Shown here in pieces: positions 38,401 through 46,106 of a stretch of DNA of 64,000 nucleotides; position 1 is the stretch's first letter, and each line of letters opens with the position of its first letter. Below the pieces are notes generated by a model. The model saw only the letters and a program-made list of their open reading frames with translations. It was not told the origin of the DNA and ran no database searches. Position numbers and translations under genes: made by a program. The stretch is from Aporrectodea caliginosa (Eukaryota > Annelida > Clitellata > Crassiclitellata > Lumbricidae): assembly GCA_020284085.1 (NCBI GenBank), contig JACEVL010000494.1, positions 242,001-306,000 on the forward strand, in the 5' to 3' direction.

Positions 38401-38827
38401 CTACGATGCTAACACAAACTAACGTCTTCTGAACCACTTAAAACCCTTGTTGTTATGTTATGTTATGTTATGTTATTTGGCAAGAATTCTTTTCGTCAAT
38501 CCAACTTGTATTCGATCAACGCTGAAACACATGCAATGGCGGATCATTTACAAGGTTAAACTACACGTTTACGAAGGCTCGTCAGATCCGGACTATACCA
38601 GCATCCCACAGATGTTGTATATCATCGGAAACTCTGCGTCCTCCGATGGCATATGTTCGCCGGGAGAGACCCACCTGAGCCACGTTGTCTGCTTCAGGGG
38701 CTGGTCCGTAGCTCAGATCGGCAAAGATGCTTCGGATGTCGGCCTCTCCAGATGAACGAGGTTCCTGGGTCTTCGTCGTAGTCTTGATGGCTGCTGCTGG
38801 AGGAGATACTTTGTCTACCTTCGACAT
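23235..38827 (-). CDS. ALDH16A1: ALDH16A1-type aldehyde dehydrogenase, 11 exons, 3' end not found
   Basis: Eleven minus-strand exons join with GT-AG sites and matching phases to give 613 residues. Order: N-terminal IFADLSYGPAPEA; PWNFPL (oxyanion Asn) and VVLKPA (cofactor Lys) in exon 5; FTGSTE; LELGGKSP with the general-base Glu in exon 6; GQ/VCSAGSR with the nucleophile Cys at the exon 6/7 junction; YYPPTLI and EE/IFGPV. Exons 9-10 link through VWINSHN and GLYEYVKP into the second, ALDH16-specific domain (SRPIVNSSGKVIGHV, RKDIRNAVEAAHKAAPG). The family has about 800 residues; about 250 at the C-terminus are missing here. ALDHs oxidise aldehydes to acids with NAD(P)+. Mammalian ALDH16A1 lacks the Cys and is thought non-catalytic, whereas this copy looks active. 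Start ATG at 38827 has A at -3. Confidence 0.9.
23490..23822. repeat. Minisatellite of ACAAAAGTATGGAACA-like units
   Basis: About twenty degenerate 15-17-nt units lie in ALDH16A1 intron 10, about 90 nt upstream of the exon 11 acceptor. Confidence 0.9.
24391..24554 (-). CDS. ALDH16A1: ALDH16A1 exon 10 (linker between the two ALDH domains)
   Basis: Encodes GLYEYVKPRW followed by a Pro/Ser-rich linker. Acceptor TTGTTCAG, donor GTAAGG; it ends in phase 2. Confidence 0.9.
24640..24900 (+). mobile_element. SINE copy, family S1
   Basis: The sequence matches copies at 49460-49715 and 53130-53365 and inverted copies at 59820-60090, 46170-46440 and 37300-37605. Shared blocks include GACTCAGCCTTTCATTCGCC and TAATAACTTGTGATCATTC. 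Confidence 0.75.
24950..25175 (-). mobile_element. tRNA-derived SINE copy, family S2
   Basis: The reverse complement begins with a tRNA-like promoter: an A-box-like TGGTGTAGCGGTATG and a B-box-like GGTTCGAATCTAC. The body matches the plus-strand copy at 56970-57205. Confidence 0.8.
25290..25410 (-). repeat. SINE fragment, family S2-like
   Basis: CTTGCTCAAGGTCCCTACAC and TACAGACAGAGGACTGTTTC resemble the fragment at 50055-50165 and the S2 body. Truncated. Confidence 0.5.
25437..25840 (-). mobile_element. L2/CR1-like retrotransposon fragment
   Basis: The minus strand encodes FIDYCNSLLIGLAKIRLAPI, LVNQLHWLPLTTRIEFVVHV, and RDLFVPQTRTTLAQTRSFAT. It is the same C-terminal block as at 29.7-30.2 kb. 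It lies within 40 nt of the ALDH16A1 exon 9 donor. Confidence 0.85.
25876..26118 (-). CDS. ALDH16A1: ALDH16A1 exon 9
   Basis: Encodes IFGPVAVVLPFRTAKEAIEL, NTKFGLAASVWTE, GSVWINSHN and GGYRQSGYGRDGGKE. These are the NAD ribose-binding and oligomerisation regions of ALDHs. Donor GTCGGC. Confidence 0.95.
26320..26610 (+). mobile_element. Non-LTR retrotransposon C-terminal fragment
   Basis: A diverged second copy of the segment at 21720-21935: both share TGATGTTCTATAGGC, CGGTAAATTTAG and AGTCTGTGCGTTTGA. Confidence 0.65.
26743..26832 (-). CDS. ALDH16A1: ALDH16A1 exon 8
   Basis: Encodes KEGLYYPPTLITGVQTVSRV and VVEE, phase 0-0. Acceptor TTTTCCAG, donor GTAATA. Confidence 0.9.
26937..27315 (-). 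mobile_element. L2-like retrotransposon 3' fragment
   Basis: The minus strand encodes a degraded LINE C-terminus (LVWRCLAGVTPVYLQKLCYS, FLLLALQSGMDSLW). It ends with the reverse tail ATTTATACAGCGTCCTTTCA next to GAATGAATG-like repeats. Confidence 0.7.
27495..27800. repeat. Pyrimidine-rich (CT) tract
   Basis: About 300 nt of C and T on the plus strand (CCTCCTCCACTTCCACTTCC type). It creates long Pro/Leu-rich open frames that are not genes. Confidence 0.85.
27825..28255. repeat. Minisatellite of about 55-65 bp units, seven to eight copies
   Basis: Each unit contains GTTAATAGAAACAGAAATGC and GAGCTGCCATCTGGCGAATG, followed by ACGCAGAGCAGAGCACAGCC of variable length. It lies in ALDH16A1 intron 7. 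Confidence 0.9.
28535..28745 (-). mobile_element. tRNA-derived SINE copy, family S3
   Basis: The sequence matches the copy at 31870-32155 (CATATGAGG, CTCGCAGTCTCATCTTCCC, GTACTCATTATAGC). The tRNA head is partly lost. Confidence 0.7.
28845..29295. repeat. CTAAATGACTCTAGTA minisatellite with a higher-order repeat
   Basis: About thirty units of 15-16 nt. A longer block of about 164-174 nt, starting ACCCTACCAATAAATGACTC, recurs at 28921, 29085 and (partly) 29259. It lies about 45 nt from the exon 7 donor. Confidence 0.9.
29344..29541 (-). CDS. ALDH16A1: ALDH16A1 exon 7 (catalytic Cys)
   Basis: The exon opens VCSAGSRLLIQESIFDDFVS. The Cys aligns with the ALDH nucleophile. DMGAVIDESQLKSVEELVES follows, then donor GTAAGA. 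The exon is 66 codons, phase 0-0. Confidence 0.95.
29690..30290 (+). mobile_element. L2/CR1-like retrotransposon 3' fragment, well preserved
   Basis: The plus strand encodes FSRIDYCNSLLVGLPKVRLS, FDELHWLPLRARIQFKILSL, and SRTAMAQARSFASIGPSLWN, the end of the reverse transcriptase ORF. The tail CGAGAGGCGCTTTACAAATA ends in an (ATACG)n microsatellite. It is antisense to ALDH16A1, in intron 6. Confidence 0.9.
30600..30935. repeat. Purine-rich minisatellite of AAAGAGATTATAGGA units
   Basis: Over twenty degenerate 13-17-nt units. They end about 35 nt from the exon 6 donor; on the transcript strand the tract is pyrimidine-rich. Confidence 0.9.
30974..31126 (-). CDS. ALDH16A1: ALDH16A1 exon 6 (catalytic Glu)
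   Basis: Encodes KLSLELGGKSPVLIFDSADL and DAIWFNQGQ. The Glu in ELGGK is the general base. The exon is 51 codons, phase 0-0. Confidence 0.95.
31165..31330. repeat. (ATC)n / (GAT)n tract
   Basis: About 165 nt of CATCAT and CACCAC variants. It lies about 40 nt upstream (transcript sense) of the exon 6 acceptor. The His-rich plus frame is a repeat artefact. Confidence 0.95.
31680..31740 (+). repeat. L2-like 3' tail
   Basis: CTTGAAGAGGTGCTATATCA followed by GAATGAATGAAT. Confidence 0.65.
31870..32155 (-). mobile_element. tRNA-derived SINE copy, family S3, with intact tRNA-like head
   Basis: The reverse complement begins with an A-box-like TAGTGCAGTTGCTAGCACG and a B-box GGTTCAAATCC. The body CAACTCAGCTATAATGAGTA follows. 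It sits 35 nt from the ALDH16A1 exon 5 donor in the same orientation as the gene. Confidence 0.9.
32190..32452 (-). CDS. ALDH16A1: ALDH16A1 exon 5 (PWNFPL and LKPA motifs)
   Basis: Encodes VVGAIVPWNFPLMLLTWKVC, GNTVVLKPA, GLPPGVFNVITG and KVGFTGSTE. It holds the oxyanion-hole Asn and the cofactor-binding Lys. The donor is GAG/GTTGGA. Confidence 0.95.
32488..32516. repeat. (TAG)n microsatellite
   Basis: About nine AGTAGT/AGCAGT triplets, about 35 nt upstream (transcript sense) of the exon 5 acceptor. Confidence 0.9.
32875..33010. repeat. (ATC)n-rich tract
   Basis: CATCAT/CACCAT repeats interrupted by a TGATGATGAAAATG segment; part of a longer repetitive stretch to 33330. Confidence 0.9.
33055..33330. 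repeat. (ATC)n / (GAT)n tract abutting the exon 4 donor
   Basis: About 275 nt of CATCATCACCATCATCAACA-type units. It ends right at the donor of ALDH16A1 exon 4 (33331-33336). Confidence 0.95.
33337..33515 (-). CDS. ALDH16A1: ALDH16A1 exon 4
   Basis: Encodes IARHVQKHMRLLSVVESLDN, then GKPIRESRD and VVRHLYHHAGW, typical of ALDHs. The donor GTGAGA directly abuts a long (GAT)n tract. Confidence 0.9.
33540..34020 (-). mobile_element. L2-like retrotransposon 3' fragment
   Basis: The minus strand encodes VLKSLHWLPVQQRIRFKLGL and SKSRTVLGN-like residues, then a WNSLPVS-like block. It ends in a reverse tail with CTATTGCGCCGGTGTC and (TAATG)n. It lies in ALDH16A1 intron 3. Confidence 0.8.
34130..35456. 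mobile_element. 1,327-bp hAT-type DNA transposon with CCCGGGTT-rich terminal inverted repeats
   Basis: Perfect 8-bp duplications GTACATCC lie at 34122-34129 and 35457-35464. The ends share TAGGGAATGCAAACC and AACCCGGGTTT in inverted order over about 100 nt. A smaller element of the CAGTG...TTCCGGAAC type appears nested at about 34370-34632. No intact transposase is seen. Confidence 0.85.
35815..35865 (-). repeat. Reverse-oriented L2-like 3' tail
   Basis: GTAATGTAATAAGACATTTA and TATAGCGCCACTAAGAG, about 20 nt from the exon 3 donor. Confidence 0.6.
35884..36010 (-). CDS. ALDH16A1: ALDH16A1 exon 3
   Basis: Encodes GKVLASTLQGEKEDVDLAVA and AAKKAYDSWSK, the family's N-terminal helix. Acceptor TTTTTGCAG, donor GTAATG; incoming phase 1, outgoing phase 2. 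Confidence 0.9.
36230..36518. repeat. Purine-rich (AGGAGG)n tract
   Basis: About 290 nt of A and G on the plus strand, so pyrimidine-rich on the transcript strand. It runs to within 10 nt of the ALDH16A1 exon 2 donor. Ser/Leu-rich open frames in it are artefacts. Confidence 0.9.
36530..36632 (-). CDS. ALDH16A1: ALDH16A1 exon 2
   Basis: Encodes AWIDDHGKKFGHFIDNKWV and the start of the ALDH fold (ICPSTG). Acceptor AAATGTAG, donor GTAAGA; it ends in phase 1. Confidence 0.9.
36715..36900 (+). mobile_element. Possible hAT-type element end
   Basis: CAGTGATGGGCAAAAGTTAA followed by repeated TTTAGTTAAAC motifs resembles a terminal inverted repeat region. No matching second end or duplication was confirmed. 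Confidence 0.4.
37300..37605 (-). mobile_element. SINE copy, family S1 (variant with GTTGAAGGTTGAGTC)
   Basis: Closely matches 46170-46440: ACAGGAGTCGAATTTAACTG, CATCTGTCCTACT, CTTATGGGGTTAG, ACCATTCAACCATTTCCCC. The tRNA-like head is at the right-hand end on the minus strand. Confidence 0.75.
38165..38420. repeat. Minisatellite of TTTTCATCAATCCAACTTCTATTTA-like units
   Basis: About seven units of 34-38 nt (TTTCATCAATCC and ACTTCTATTTA halves). Scattered copies occur at 37140-37265 and 38485-38515. It lies in ALDH16A1 intron 1. Confidence 0.85.
38675..38827 (-). CDS. ALDH16A1: ALDH16A1 exon 1 (start codon)
   Basis: A 51-codon exon ends at GCTCAG/GTGGGT, phase 0. It encodes a Lys/Thr-rich leader and the conserved IFADLSYGPAPEADN block that opens ALDH16 proteins. 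No TATA box is evident just upstream. Confidence 0.85.
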
Positions 38828-38929
38828 TTTCGATCGACCAGAAACTCTTCATCTTGGACTTTACGCCGCACTCACCGCTCCACTTGTTTCAATTTCGATA
38901 CTAAATACAGGAGGGACAGCTGACACCAA

Positions 38930-39135
38930 CAGATCCTCGCTATCTAAAAAGCGCCAATCAAAAGCCAAGCGCGGGCACCAACTTATTCACGAGAGCTGCG
39001 TCTAGTAAGGAGGGACTTGATTTGATATAGCGCCGGTGAATAAGCTGGTCTTCCTGGCGTGGCTTTTGGGCGCTGAGAAATTTTCGAAGATTTACATTAC
39101 ATTACAATACAATACAATACAATACAACTTGCATT
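38930..39135. repeat. Inverted pair of retrotransposon 3' tails
   Basis: CACCAACTTATTCACGAGAG and its inverse CCGGTGAATAAGCTGGTC face each other about 60 nt apart. An (AATAC)n microsatellite follows at 39100-39127. Confidence 0.6.
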
Positions 39136-39189
39136 ATTTTTTAACTCGCCTTTAATAATAAAACAAAGTCTTACTCAAAGGACGCGTTA

Positions 39190-39620
39190 CAATGTACTAA
39201 TACAATACTAATCATAGTACTTAGAGAAGAGATACGTTTTAAGTTTAGATTTTAAAATATTAATTGAGGATGATCTTCGGATTAATTATTAGTTCTGGTG
39301 GAGAGTTCCATTCAGCTGGACCAGCTACTTCAAACATTCTGTTTCCAAATTGTAGATTTGTTCTTTTGATTACGAAGTCTCTTTTGGAAGTCGTCTTCAG
39401 CAAGACATTTCGACGTGTTTGGCAGTTGACGTTAGACAAGGCAAGAACACAGGCCGATGGGATCACGTGGTTTTTGCTGAAGCCTTGCTGGCGGCCATGT
39501 TGGTATCAGATTGACGAATGATTGCGCTTCGATGTCTATATTTAGACTCGCATACCATGTACTCTCTGTTTCCTGCTCTATCCTCGACTGCTTCAACGTC
39601 ACTGGGCAGCTCAACATAGA
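39190..39620 (-). mobile_element. L2/CR1-like retrotransposon C-terminal fragment
   Basis: The minus strand encodes TRRNVLLKTTSKRDFVIKRT, NLQFGNRMFEVAGPAEWNSP and KSKLKTYLFSKYY, a typical LINE ORF2 end. A related piece lies at 60500-60590. Confidence 0.8.
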
Positions 39621-39847
39621 CTGTCTAGTTATATAGGCCTATAAGAGGTCGTTTCTTGAACAATGTGTTTGGGGAAGTGGGGAAAATTTGACTAGAGGGG
39701 TGGGAACAACTATAGGGGGCGTGACACCGTCTGGTGTAAATTGGTGTGAATAAAATACACCGATGTATACACCAGTGTACACCACACAGCCATAAAATGC
39801 TACGTGCTGTTCATGTTTCACTATCGATCTATGTATATAATACTACA

Positions 39848-40656
39848 CTGTGTCCACGATAAAGTAGACCCCTAGACTTTGTTAAATATCTTGGTCAATT
39901 GTACTACTATAGGTACTAAATTTGGTGCACATGAACTTCAGTCTATTCTATCTAAACCCTGCAAATTTTATTACAATTGATGCAACGGTTACGATGATAT
40001 ACCCTTATGAAATTGGGTGGTTCAGGAACCAAGTTACCAACACGTAAAACGCATCGACAGATGCGTGCGCGGCTGATCATCCTGACTCAGCACCAGTTCT
40101 CCGACAGCATTGATATTTGTTTGCGTCCATGGTTTTGTTTGCGTCTCGTGGTTTCCTTGCAACTGATCCGGTTGTGGCAATCTTTTTTAACAGCTTGCTG
40201 ACACCAGCTAGGGACCAATTTTTCATTGGAAATTCTGTAATGAGTCTCCTACGCCATACCCCTTCGTCTCTCTCAACTCCTTGATTAAAATCTTGTCCTC
40301 TGCACTGAAAACCATTTCTTTACAACCAACTACTGTTACTGTTACTGTTACTGTTACGTAAAACAGGTCTCGTAGTCTAATTGTTTCCGAAAATGACGCT
40401 TATAAACAACAGCCTATCCCTGCGGTAGCCAGGAAAATGACGTAATTCTATGCGTTTTACGTGTTGGTAACTTGGTTCCTGAACCACCCAATTTCATAAG
40501 GGTATATCATCGTAACCGTTGCATCAATTGTAATAAAATTTGCAGGGTTTAGATAGAATAGACTGAAGTTCATGTGCACCAAATTTAGTACCTATAGTAG
40601 TACAATTGACCAAGATATTTAACAAAGTCTAGGGGTCTACTTTATCGTGGACACAG
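39848..40656. mobile_element. 809-bp mariner-like foldback element with identical 207-bp arms
   Basis: Positions 39848-40054 and 40450-40656 are perfect reverse complements. TA flanks the element at 39844-39845 and 40658-40659, with one or two extra bases. On the minus strand the 395-bp interior encodes LLKKIATTGSVARKPR and VGELVLSQDDQPRTHLSMRF, the helix-turn-helix start of a mariner-superfamily transposase in broken frames. Confidence 0.9.
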
Positions 40657-41048
40657 CTAGTGTATGTCTCTTAGATACATTCGCCTATATTATATGTGTG
40701 TGTATATACATAAACTTATATGTATGTAGTATGCCAAACTGCATTTCTTGTTAATAAATGGTGTTTATCTAAGCCTACTGAAAAAACACTCTGACACTTA
40801 GCCTGAATATCTGATAGAAATGTTTAAATTTATTAGCACAAATGATTGGTGTATGGCCATACATTGCTACTAAATAAAACTGAGACTCAAATATGAAAGC
40901 TACTTGAACAATGTATAGAAAATCATGATAAGTACATGTATAGTCGAAATGTTAAATGTGCATGCTGTTTGTAATATTGCCAATGTACAATGTTTGATAT
41001 GACGTCAGCGGCAGATGTTGTCATGAGATGTCATTAAACTGATGATTA

Positions 41049-41070
41049 AAAAAAAAAAAAAAAAAAAAAA
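41049..41070. repeat. Poly(A) run
   Basis: An uninterrupted A run of about 25 nt. It may be the end of a retroposed sequence, but no duplication was confirmed. Confidence 0.8.
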
Positions 41071-41083
41071 AACATGCAAACAG

Positions 41084-41530
41084 TCGGTCAATGTATTGAG
41101 CTTACGCTGAACCGCTGATTGTAAAGTCGAGAATTACCTGATTTCTGATGGTGGTAGATGTTTCTCTAAAAGTGGTAAGTCCATTTCGAATCATATTTTC
41201 GATTAAATTTGTCAAAATCGTGACACCTAGAATGCGCTATATAAATTTAACAAATAATTATTACAACTTACCACGGCTTATTAATTGTCCTAAAAGCTTT
41301 ACAAAGCATTCGTGCTTAACTTCTTAGCGTTTTCTTGTAAATGAATGCGAAATACATCTCTTTATATTCGCCAGGTGGCAGAGCAGTCTCTTAAAAGTCC
41401 ATTAGAAGTCCAGCTTCGAATGATCCAATTGCATTCGCTAGATGGCGATGGTGAAAAGAAAAACACCGTAAATCGACGAAATGTGTACAAAGTGAATCTT
41501 AGACCATCTGAGCCACGTTGTCTGCTTCTG
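41084..41530. repeat. Dispersed repeat, second copy (rearranged) at 60570-61040
   Basis: The left part (41084-41215) matches 60588-60735 in the same orientation. The right part (about 41225-41505) matches the inverse of about 60750-61040, including GCATTCATTTA and CACCATCGCCATCTAGCG. Confidence 0.8.
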
Positions 41531-43214
41531 GGGCGCATTCTCGGTTATTTGCAGTGGTTTTAACACAGACTACTTAAAACTCTGAACCACTTAAAACCCT
41601 TGTTATGTTATTTTATATGTCGATATAATTGTAAAGCAACTACAATTTGAGCCTCTTACGACATTGAGCTGTAATATGCCAAAAAATAATCTTTGTCGGC
41701 GGCAACGGCCTATGTTGTCATAAGCTGCCGTTAAACTGTGGATCCAATTTGAGCCTCCACAAGAAAGGACACCACTAAAAATCAAAGAGAAACACCAAGA
41801 TCATGTTGGACAAAGTCATTAAAACGTCACTCATCGCATCAAATCGTAAATATCATCATCATAAACTGATAATAATCAAAGAGTAATCATCACGTTTCTT
41901 AATTAACATAATGGCAATCAATCGTCTATTATGCCTGACTTAGAAACGAACAAAACAATAGTTACGCAAATTCATCTCCCGATTTAGAACTCAATGATAA
42001 AACGATAATATGGTGCTTGATAAAACTACAGATTCTCACTTTCAATAAATAGTTAATATCCACAATAAAATCAAATTGACCAAAACAAAAACTATGCTTT
42101 CCTGCCTGCCTGTCTATCCCTAAGTCTGTCTTTTTGTCAGTCTGTGTCTTTGCCAGGTGAGAATTGCTTAGGGGTTGGGGGGTTCAACCCTCTAGTCTTT
42201 CTTAGAAACCCATAGTAAAGTCTACATTTCACACCCAAACTGCACATAAATCAACGTCTCTAACCCCCAGTTTTTTTTTACAATTCTCATACTGGTCTTT
42301 GCTGTCCGTTGATGTCTTGCTCTCTTCTCAATGTTTCTGTTACTCTTGCTGAACTTCGACTGCCTGCCCTTCTCCCTGACTCCTTCCCTCCCTTCCCCTC
42401 TCCTCCTCTCCTTTTCCACCTTTACGTGTCCTTCAAGGCATTTCCTAGAGCAGTGGACGGATCACAGCCAAATCCTGATCAGAATTAGATAAGCACCCAA
42501 CACTCCAAACACTCAACATCTACCTGAACATTCAATACTCCACACCTATTGAAAAAGGAGCTACGGAAATATCCGTCGGTTAATATTACGCTACCCTGGC
42601 TGCTGCATAACGGAGTCAAATATTCAATTACGACTGTTAGATTATTGCCATTGGCTGGTTAGTAACCGATCAATGTTTCAATTTGGTCATTAGGTAGGGA
42701 ATCATGTCCAATTGTCCATTGAATCGGTTCCTAAGATCTCAAAACACAACATACGAAAAAGAAGACGGAATCCTTGAGCTACTTGAAACAAACACCGAAT
42801 GAGACAGAAACAACTGGCCAAAGCAAAAGTTAACTAGTGATGCACACTCAGCCTCTGCATATCCATAGGCATTAGATGTGGCTCCGACATGCGTTCCACG
42901 TGGGTTCCATGTGGGCATGCCGCATGCTGGCTGCAGATCTGACGATAACTGCTTAGCTGACTTAGATGAATTAAAAGATCTTTCGATTCTTCGGCCACTG
43001 AGAAAATATCCACACACAGCTTCCAATTAATTAAGTCAATACATTATAACATGGAACCAGCTGAAGCATTCTTCTCAAGAAAACAAACCACAAATCCTAA
43101 CAGATATCAAGGGATTTAAAACAGAAAACGAGCACACACACGCACTCTCAAAACAAACACACCCAACACACGCACACACACCATGCAATATCTAGCAGAT
43201 GTAATAATCCAGCC

Positions 43215-43575
43215 CAGGAGCGTAGCCAGACTTAAATTTAAGAGGAGGCAACTTCACAGACCAGTGCATATTTTCCCCAATGACATTTCTTAAAGCTTCG
43301 ATGATGACAAGTTGACGACCGGGAGCGGGGAAAAAGTTGACGACCGGGGGCAGAAAAGTTGACACGACCGGGGAGAAAAAGTTGACGACGGGGGTGCAGA
43401 AAAAGTTGACGAACACTGATCACGTTCTTTACCTCCAACACATTAGGACTGACATTCAAGAGGCAACTTCACAAACCATTGCCAAAATACTGGTCATTTA
43501 CGTTGAAGCTCCACTATATGAAAACAGCAAGAGGAGGCAATTGCCTCCTCCTGCCTTCATGTAGCTACGCCTATG
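43215..43575. mobile_element. 361-bp hAT-type MITE
   Basis: 8-bp duplications ATCCAGCC lie at 43207-43214 and 43576-43583. Ends are CAGGAGCGTAGCCAG and the inverse of CATAGGCGTAGCTAC. The interior contains tandem AAAGTTGACGACCGGGG units and AGGAGGCAA in inverted order. Confidence 0.9.
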
Positions 43576-43583
43576 ATCCAGCC

Positions 43584-43890
43584 TCTTTCAGTCTCCTCAC
43601 ATCGTCCACTTTGCTTTTCAAACAGACTCAATCTTCTAGTATCTTATACTAGAACAGCTATGGTTCAGTCTCCCATACACAGCTCCCTTGCCTCAATTGG
43701 TCCCTCTCTTTGGAATGTGCTGTCTCCCTCTATTCGCTTTCAAATTCTAGCTGGCAACTTCTCTTCCTCCTTTGCTTTTCTCAAAACCTATTTCTTCTCT
43801 CATGGCCTTGAGCACTGGGAGCGCCTCTGAACGGTTTACCCTACCAGAGGCGCCATATAACTTTTTCAATACAATACAATACAATACGGA
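43584..43890 (+). mobile_element. L2/CR1-like retrotransposon 3' fragment
   Basis: The plus strand encodes SSHRPLCFSNRLNLLV, SRTAMVQ-like residues and SLASIGPSLWNVLSPSIRFQ. The tail is AGAGGCGCCATATAACTTTT with (AATAC)n. It is close to the copy at 30.0-30.3 kb. Confidence 0.85.
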
Positions 43891-44654
43891 CACACACACA
43901 AACATACACCAAAGTCAAATACAACGAGACAGATAAACAAAACTTAATCGAATCAGTAAAGTCTGTTATTGCTTTAAAATGCTACAAGAGAAAACCTTTT
44001 AACTCATTAAAATCACCTTCCGCTTTCAACTCACGATGACCAACGAAAAGAACAACAACAAAAAAGACACAGAATACAACAACTATTTCTTCATCTAATT
44101 TCTTATTAGACGAAGAACAAACTTCTCACAATGATTCTTCAGAACACTTAAAAATAAACACAATTCAACTTCAACTCAGAAACACAGGAGAAACTGCTGA
44201 CTTTCATGAATGCATACACTTGCGAGTTCAACTTCCTAATTGGAAAATTATTCGTTAAAATGGTAAAAACCTCCACAGGTTCCACAAATCACAGATAGTC
44301 TGTTATAAAACATTTACAAAGTTCCTCCTTTATTCTAATCGTCCCCAAAGCACGTTTTACAGAAGTGTACAACTTACAAGAATTATGCCTTCGATATCTA
44401 CATTCATAGCCCATCAAAAAATATTTCCACATTATTCAAAATTAGGTTTACCAACTTCTGATTACTTTTAAAATTTAGGATACATGTAACTAATTAAAGA
44501 TGTACAAAAATATGTCAACAATTTCAAAAATAAAAGCTCTAGTCAGCCTGAAACTGCAGAATAGACGGCTGCCGTACTCAAACGCATCCATTTCGGCCAT
44601 TTCACAGTAAACAGTAAATGGAAACTTTCTTCCAAGGAAGACATACAGCTGTTC

Positions 44655-44675
44655 GGAAATATGTACATATATATA

Positions 44676-44710
<35 letters not shown>

Positions 44711-44765
44711 TAACATTTATATAGCGCCTTTGTGTAAACCTCCCAAAGGTGCTGCTGTACAATCC
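44655..44765 (-). repeat. (AT)n microsatellite and reverse L2-like tail
   Basis: A TATATA run to 44707, then AACATTTATATAGCGCCTTT and CCCAAAGGTGCTGCTGTAC. Confidence 0.75.
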
Positions 44766-45044
44766 CTAAAAGAGAAAGACTTGACAAACCGTCATAACTC
44801 CTAAGAGAAACGAATGATACATAACTCAGACAAAACACAGTCATCGCAGAGACTCATTGTAACAGCATAAAAAGTTCCTTAAGCATCATCATTTCCTTGT
44901 AACTTAGTTTAACTCAATTGACAGCATCAATGATTACCTGACAAAATACTGAAGCAGTAAAGAAGTCTTTGCGCTCTTGACGATGCCCCTTGATTCTGAA
45001 CAGCGCAACTAACAAAACGACCAGCAACTGATCACTAACAAGAC

Positions 45045-45232
45045 CAGTGGCGTAACGAAGGGGGGGCAGAGGGGGACAGCCGCCTTTGGGCGCAGCACCA
45101 GAAGGGCGTAAAATTAGCTTTCAGTGGTACACAGTACTATGACAAGAACGATTAAAAGTCAACAAGAAAATTAAAAGGGGCGCAGTCATCAACCCTTGCC
45201 CCCGGGCGCCGAAACCCTTCGTTACGCCACTG
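45045..45232. mobile_element. 188-bp hAT-type MITE
   Basis: 8-bp duplications AACAAGAC lie at 45037-45044 and 45233-45240. The inverted ends are CAGTGGCGTAACGAAGGG and CCCTTCGTTACGCCACTG. It sits about 125 nt after the TBC gene's stop codon, probably in its 3' UTR or just downstream. Confidence 0.95.
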
Positions 45233-45357
45233 AACAAGACGACCAACAACTGGAGTGAACGTTGCTCTCGTTGGTCCTCACTAACACGAATCGGACAAGA
45301 GACGACAGCTTTAACTGAAAATATCTCACAAAATATTGAAATTATTTTACTGCGTGA

Positions 45358-46106
45358 CTATAACCGCACGGAAGCCCCGTACTGCTGTGGAGCGGCAGAT
45401 CCCGACTGGCTCGAATAAACGTACATCTGACCGCCACCCACGACAACACCGGATGTCGCTTTTGGTCTTTTCGCCTTCCCTTTGGCCTTCTTCCCAACAT
45501 CACCATTCGGCCTCGGCGTTACCATGACAACGGTTGGACTCCCGTTTGCGAAGGACTTCCTCGCGTCATCGGCCGGCGAGTCGTTTTCGATCGGATCTAA
45601 TCGAGTCTTCGCAAAAGCCGCACGTTTGTTTGAAACGTTCAGATCGGTCGGACGAACCGCAGATCTTGATTGGTCCGTCGACTCTGCTGACGTCATTTGC
45701 TCACTGTTCAGTCCGACTAATGATAATTTATCCTTTGTAATCGTCGGGACGCTACCGACTTCAGTTCCCTCTACAAACTCCGGTCCGCCGTCCGGAGGAA
45801 TACTGATACTCATACGACTCGATCGTAACAGCGACCGTCTTCCGGATATGATCTCTCTCTCCGTCTCCAGCATCTTCCGTCCGATTGCCTGCTCGACGCC
45901 TGGAGGAACGAACAGACCGAATGGTTTTACCGGATGCTCGGACGCATCGGTCGCTGGAGGTGGAAGAAGCAGCTTCAACCGGCGCAGTTCGTTCATGCAC
46001 GACACGACGGAGTCCACCACCTGGTCGTCCTCGTAACCGAAATTCTTCTCCAGCCTGGTCTGGAAAAACGCCATCAGCTCTTCCGTGTCCATCTTCAGAA
46101 TCTGTT
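45358..46106 (-). CDS. USP6NL: TBC gene terminal exon
   Basis: Encodes [37 protein letters not shown], then a Ser/Thr-rich tail with a basic [13 protein letters not shown] cluster and a Gln/Ser-rich end GASVRL before the stop at 45358. Acceptor CTTTTGACAG. Confidence 0.9.

Larger units (their letters stand above)
38828..45357. other. Intergenic stretch between ALDH16A1 and the TBC gene
   Basis: No gene is supported. The ALDH16A1 promoter should lie just right of 38827, and the TBC gene's 3' UTR just left of 45358. The rest is transposons, listed separately, and unassigned DNA, with a pyrimidine-rich patch at 42300-42420. Confidence 0.55.

Noticed and set aside
45482..46036. Plus-strand 184-codon frame
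   Set aside because: Antisense to the TBC gene's terminal exon, which has clear family identity and splice sites.
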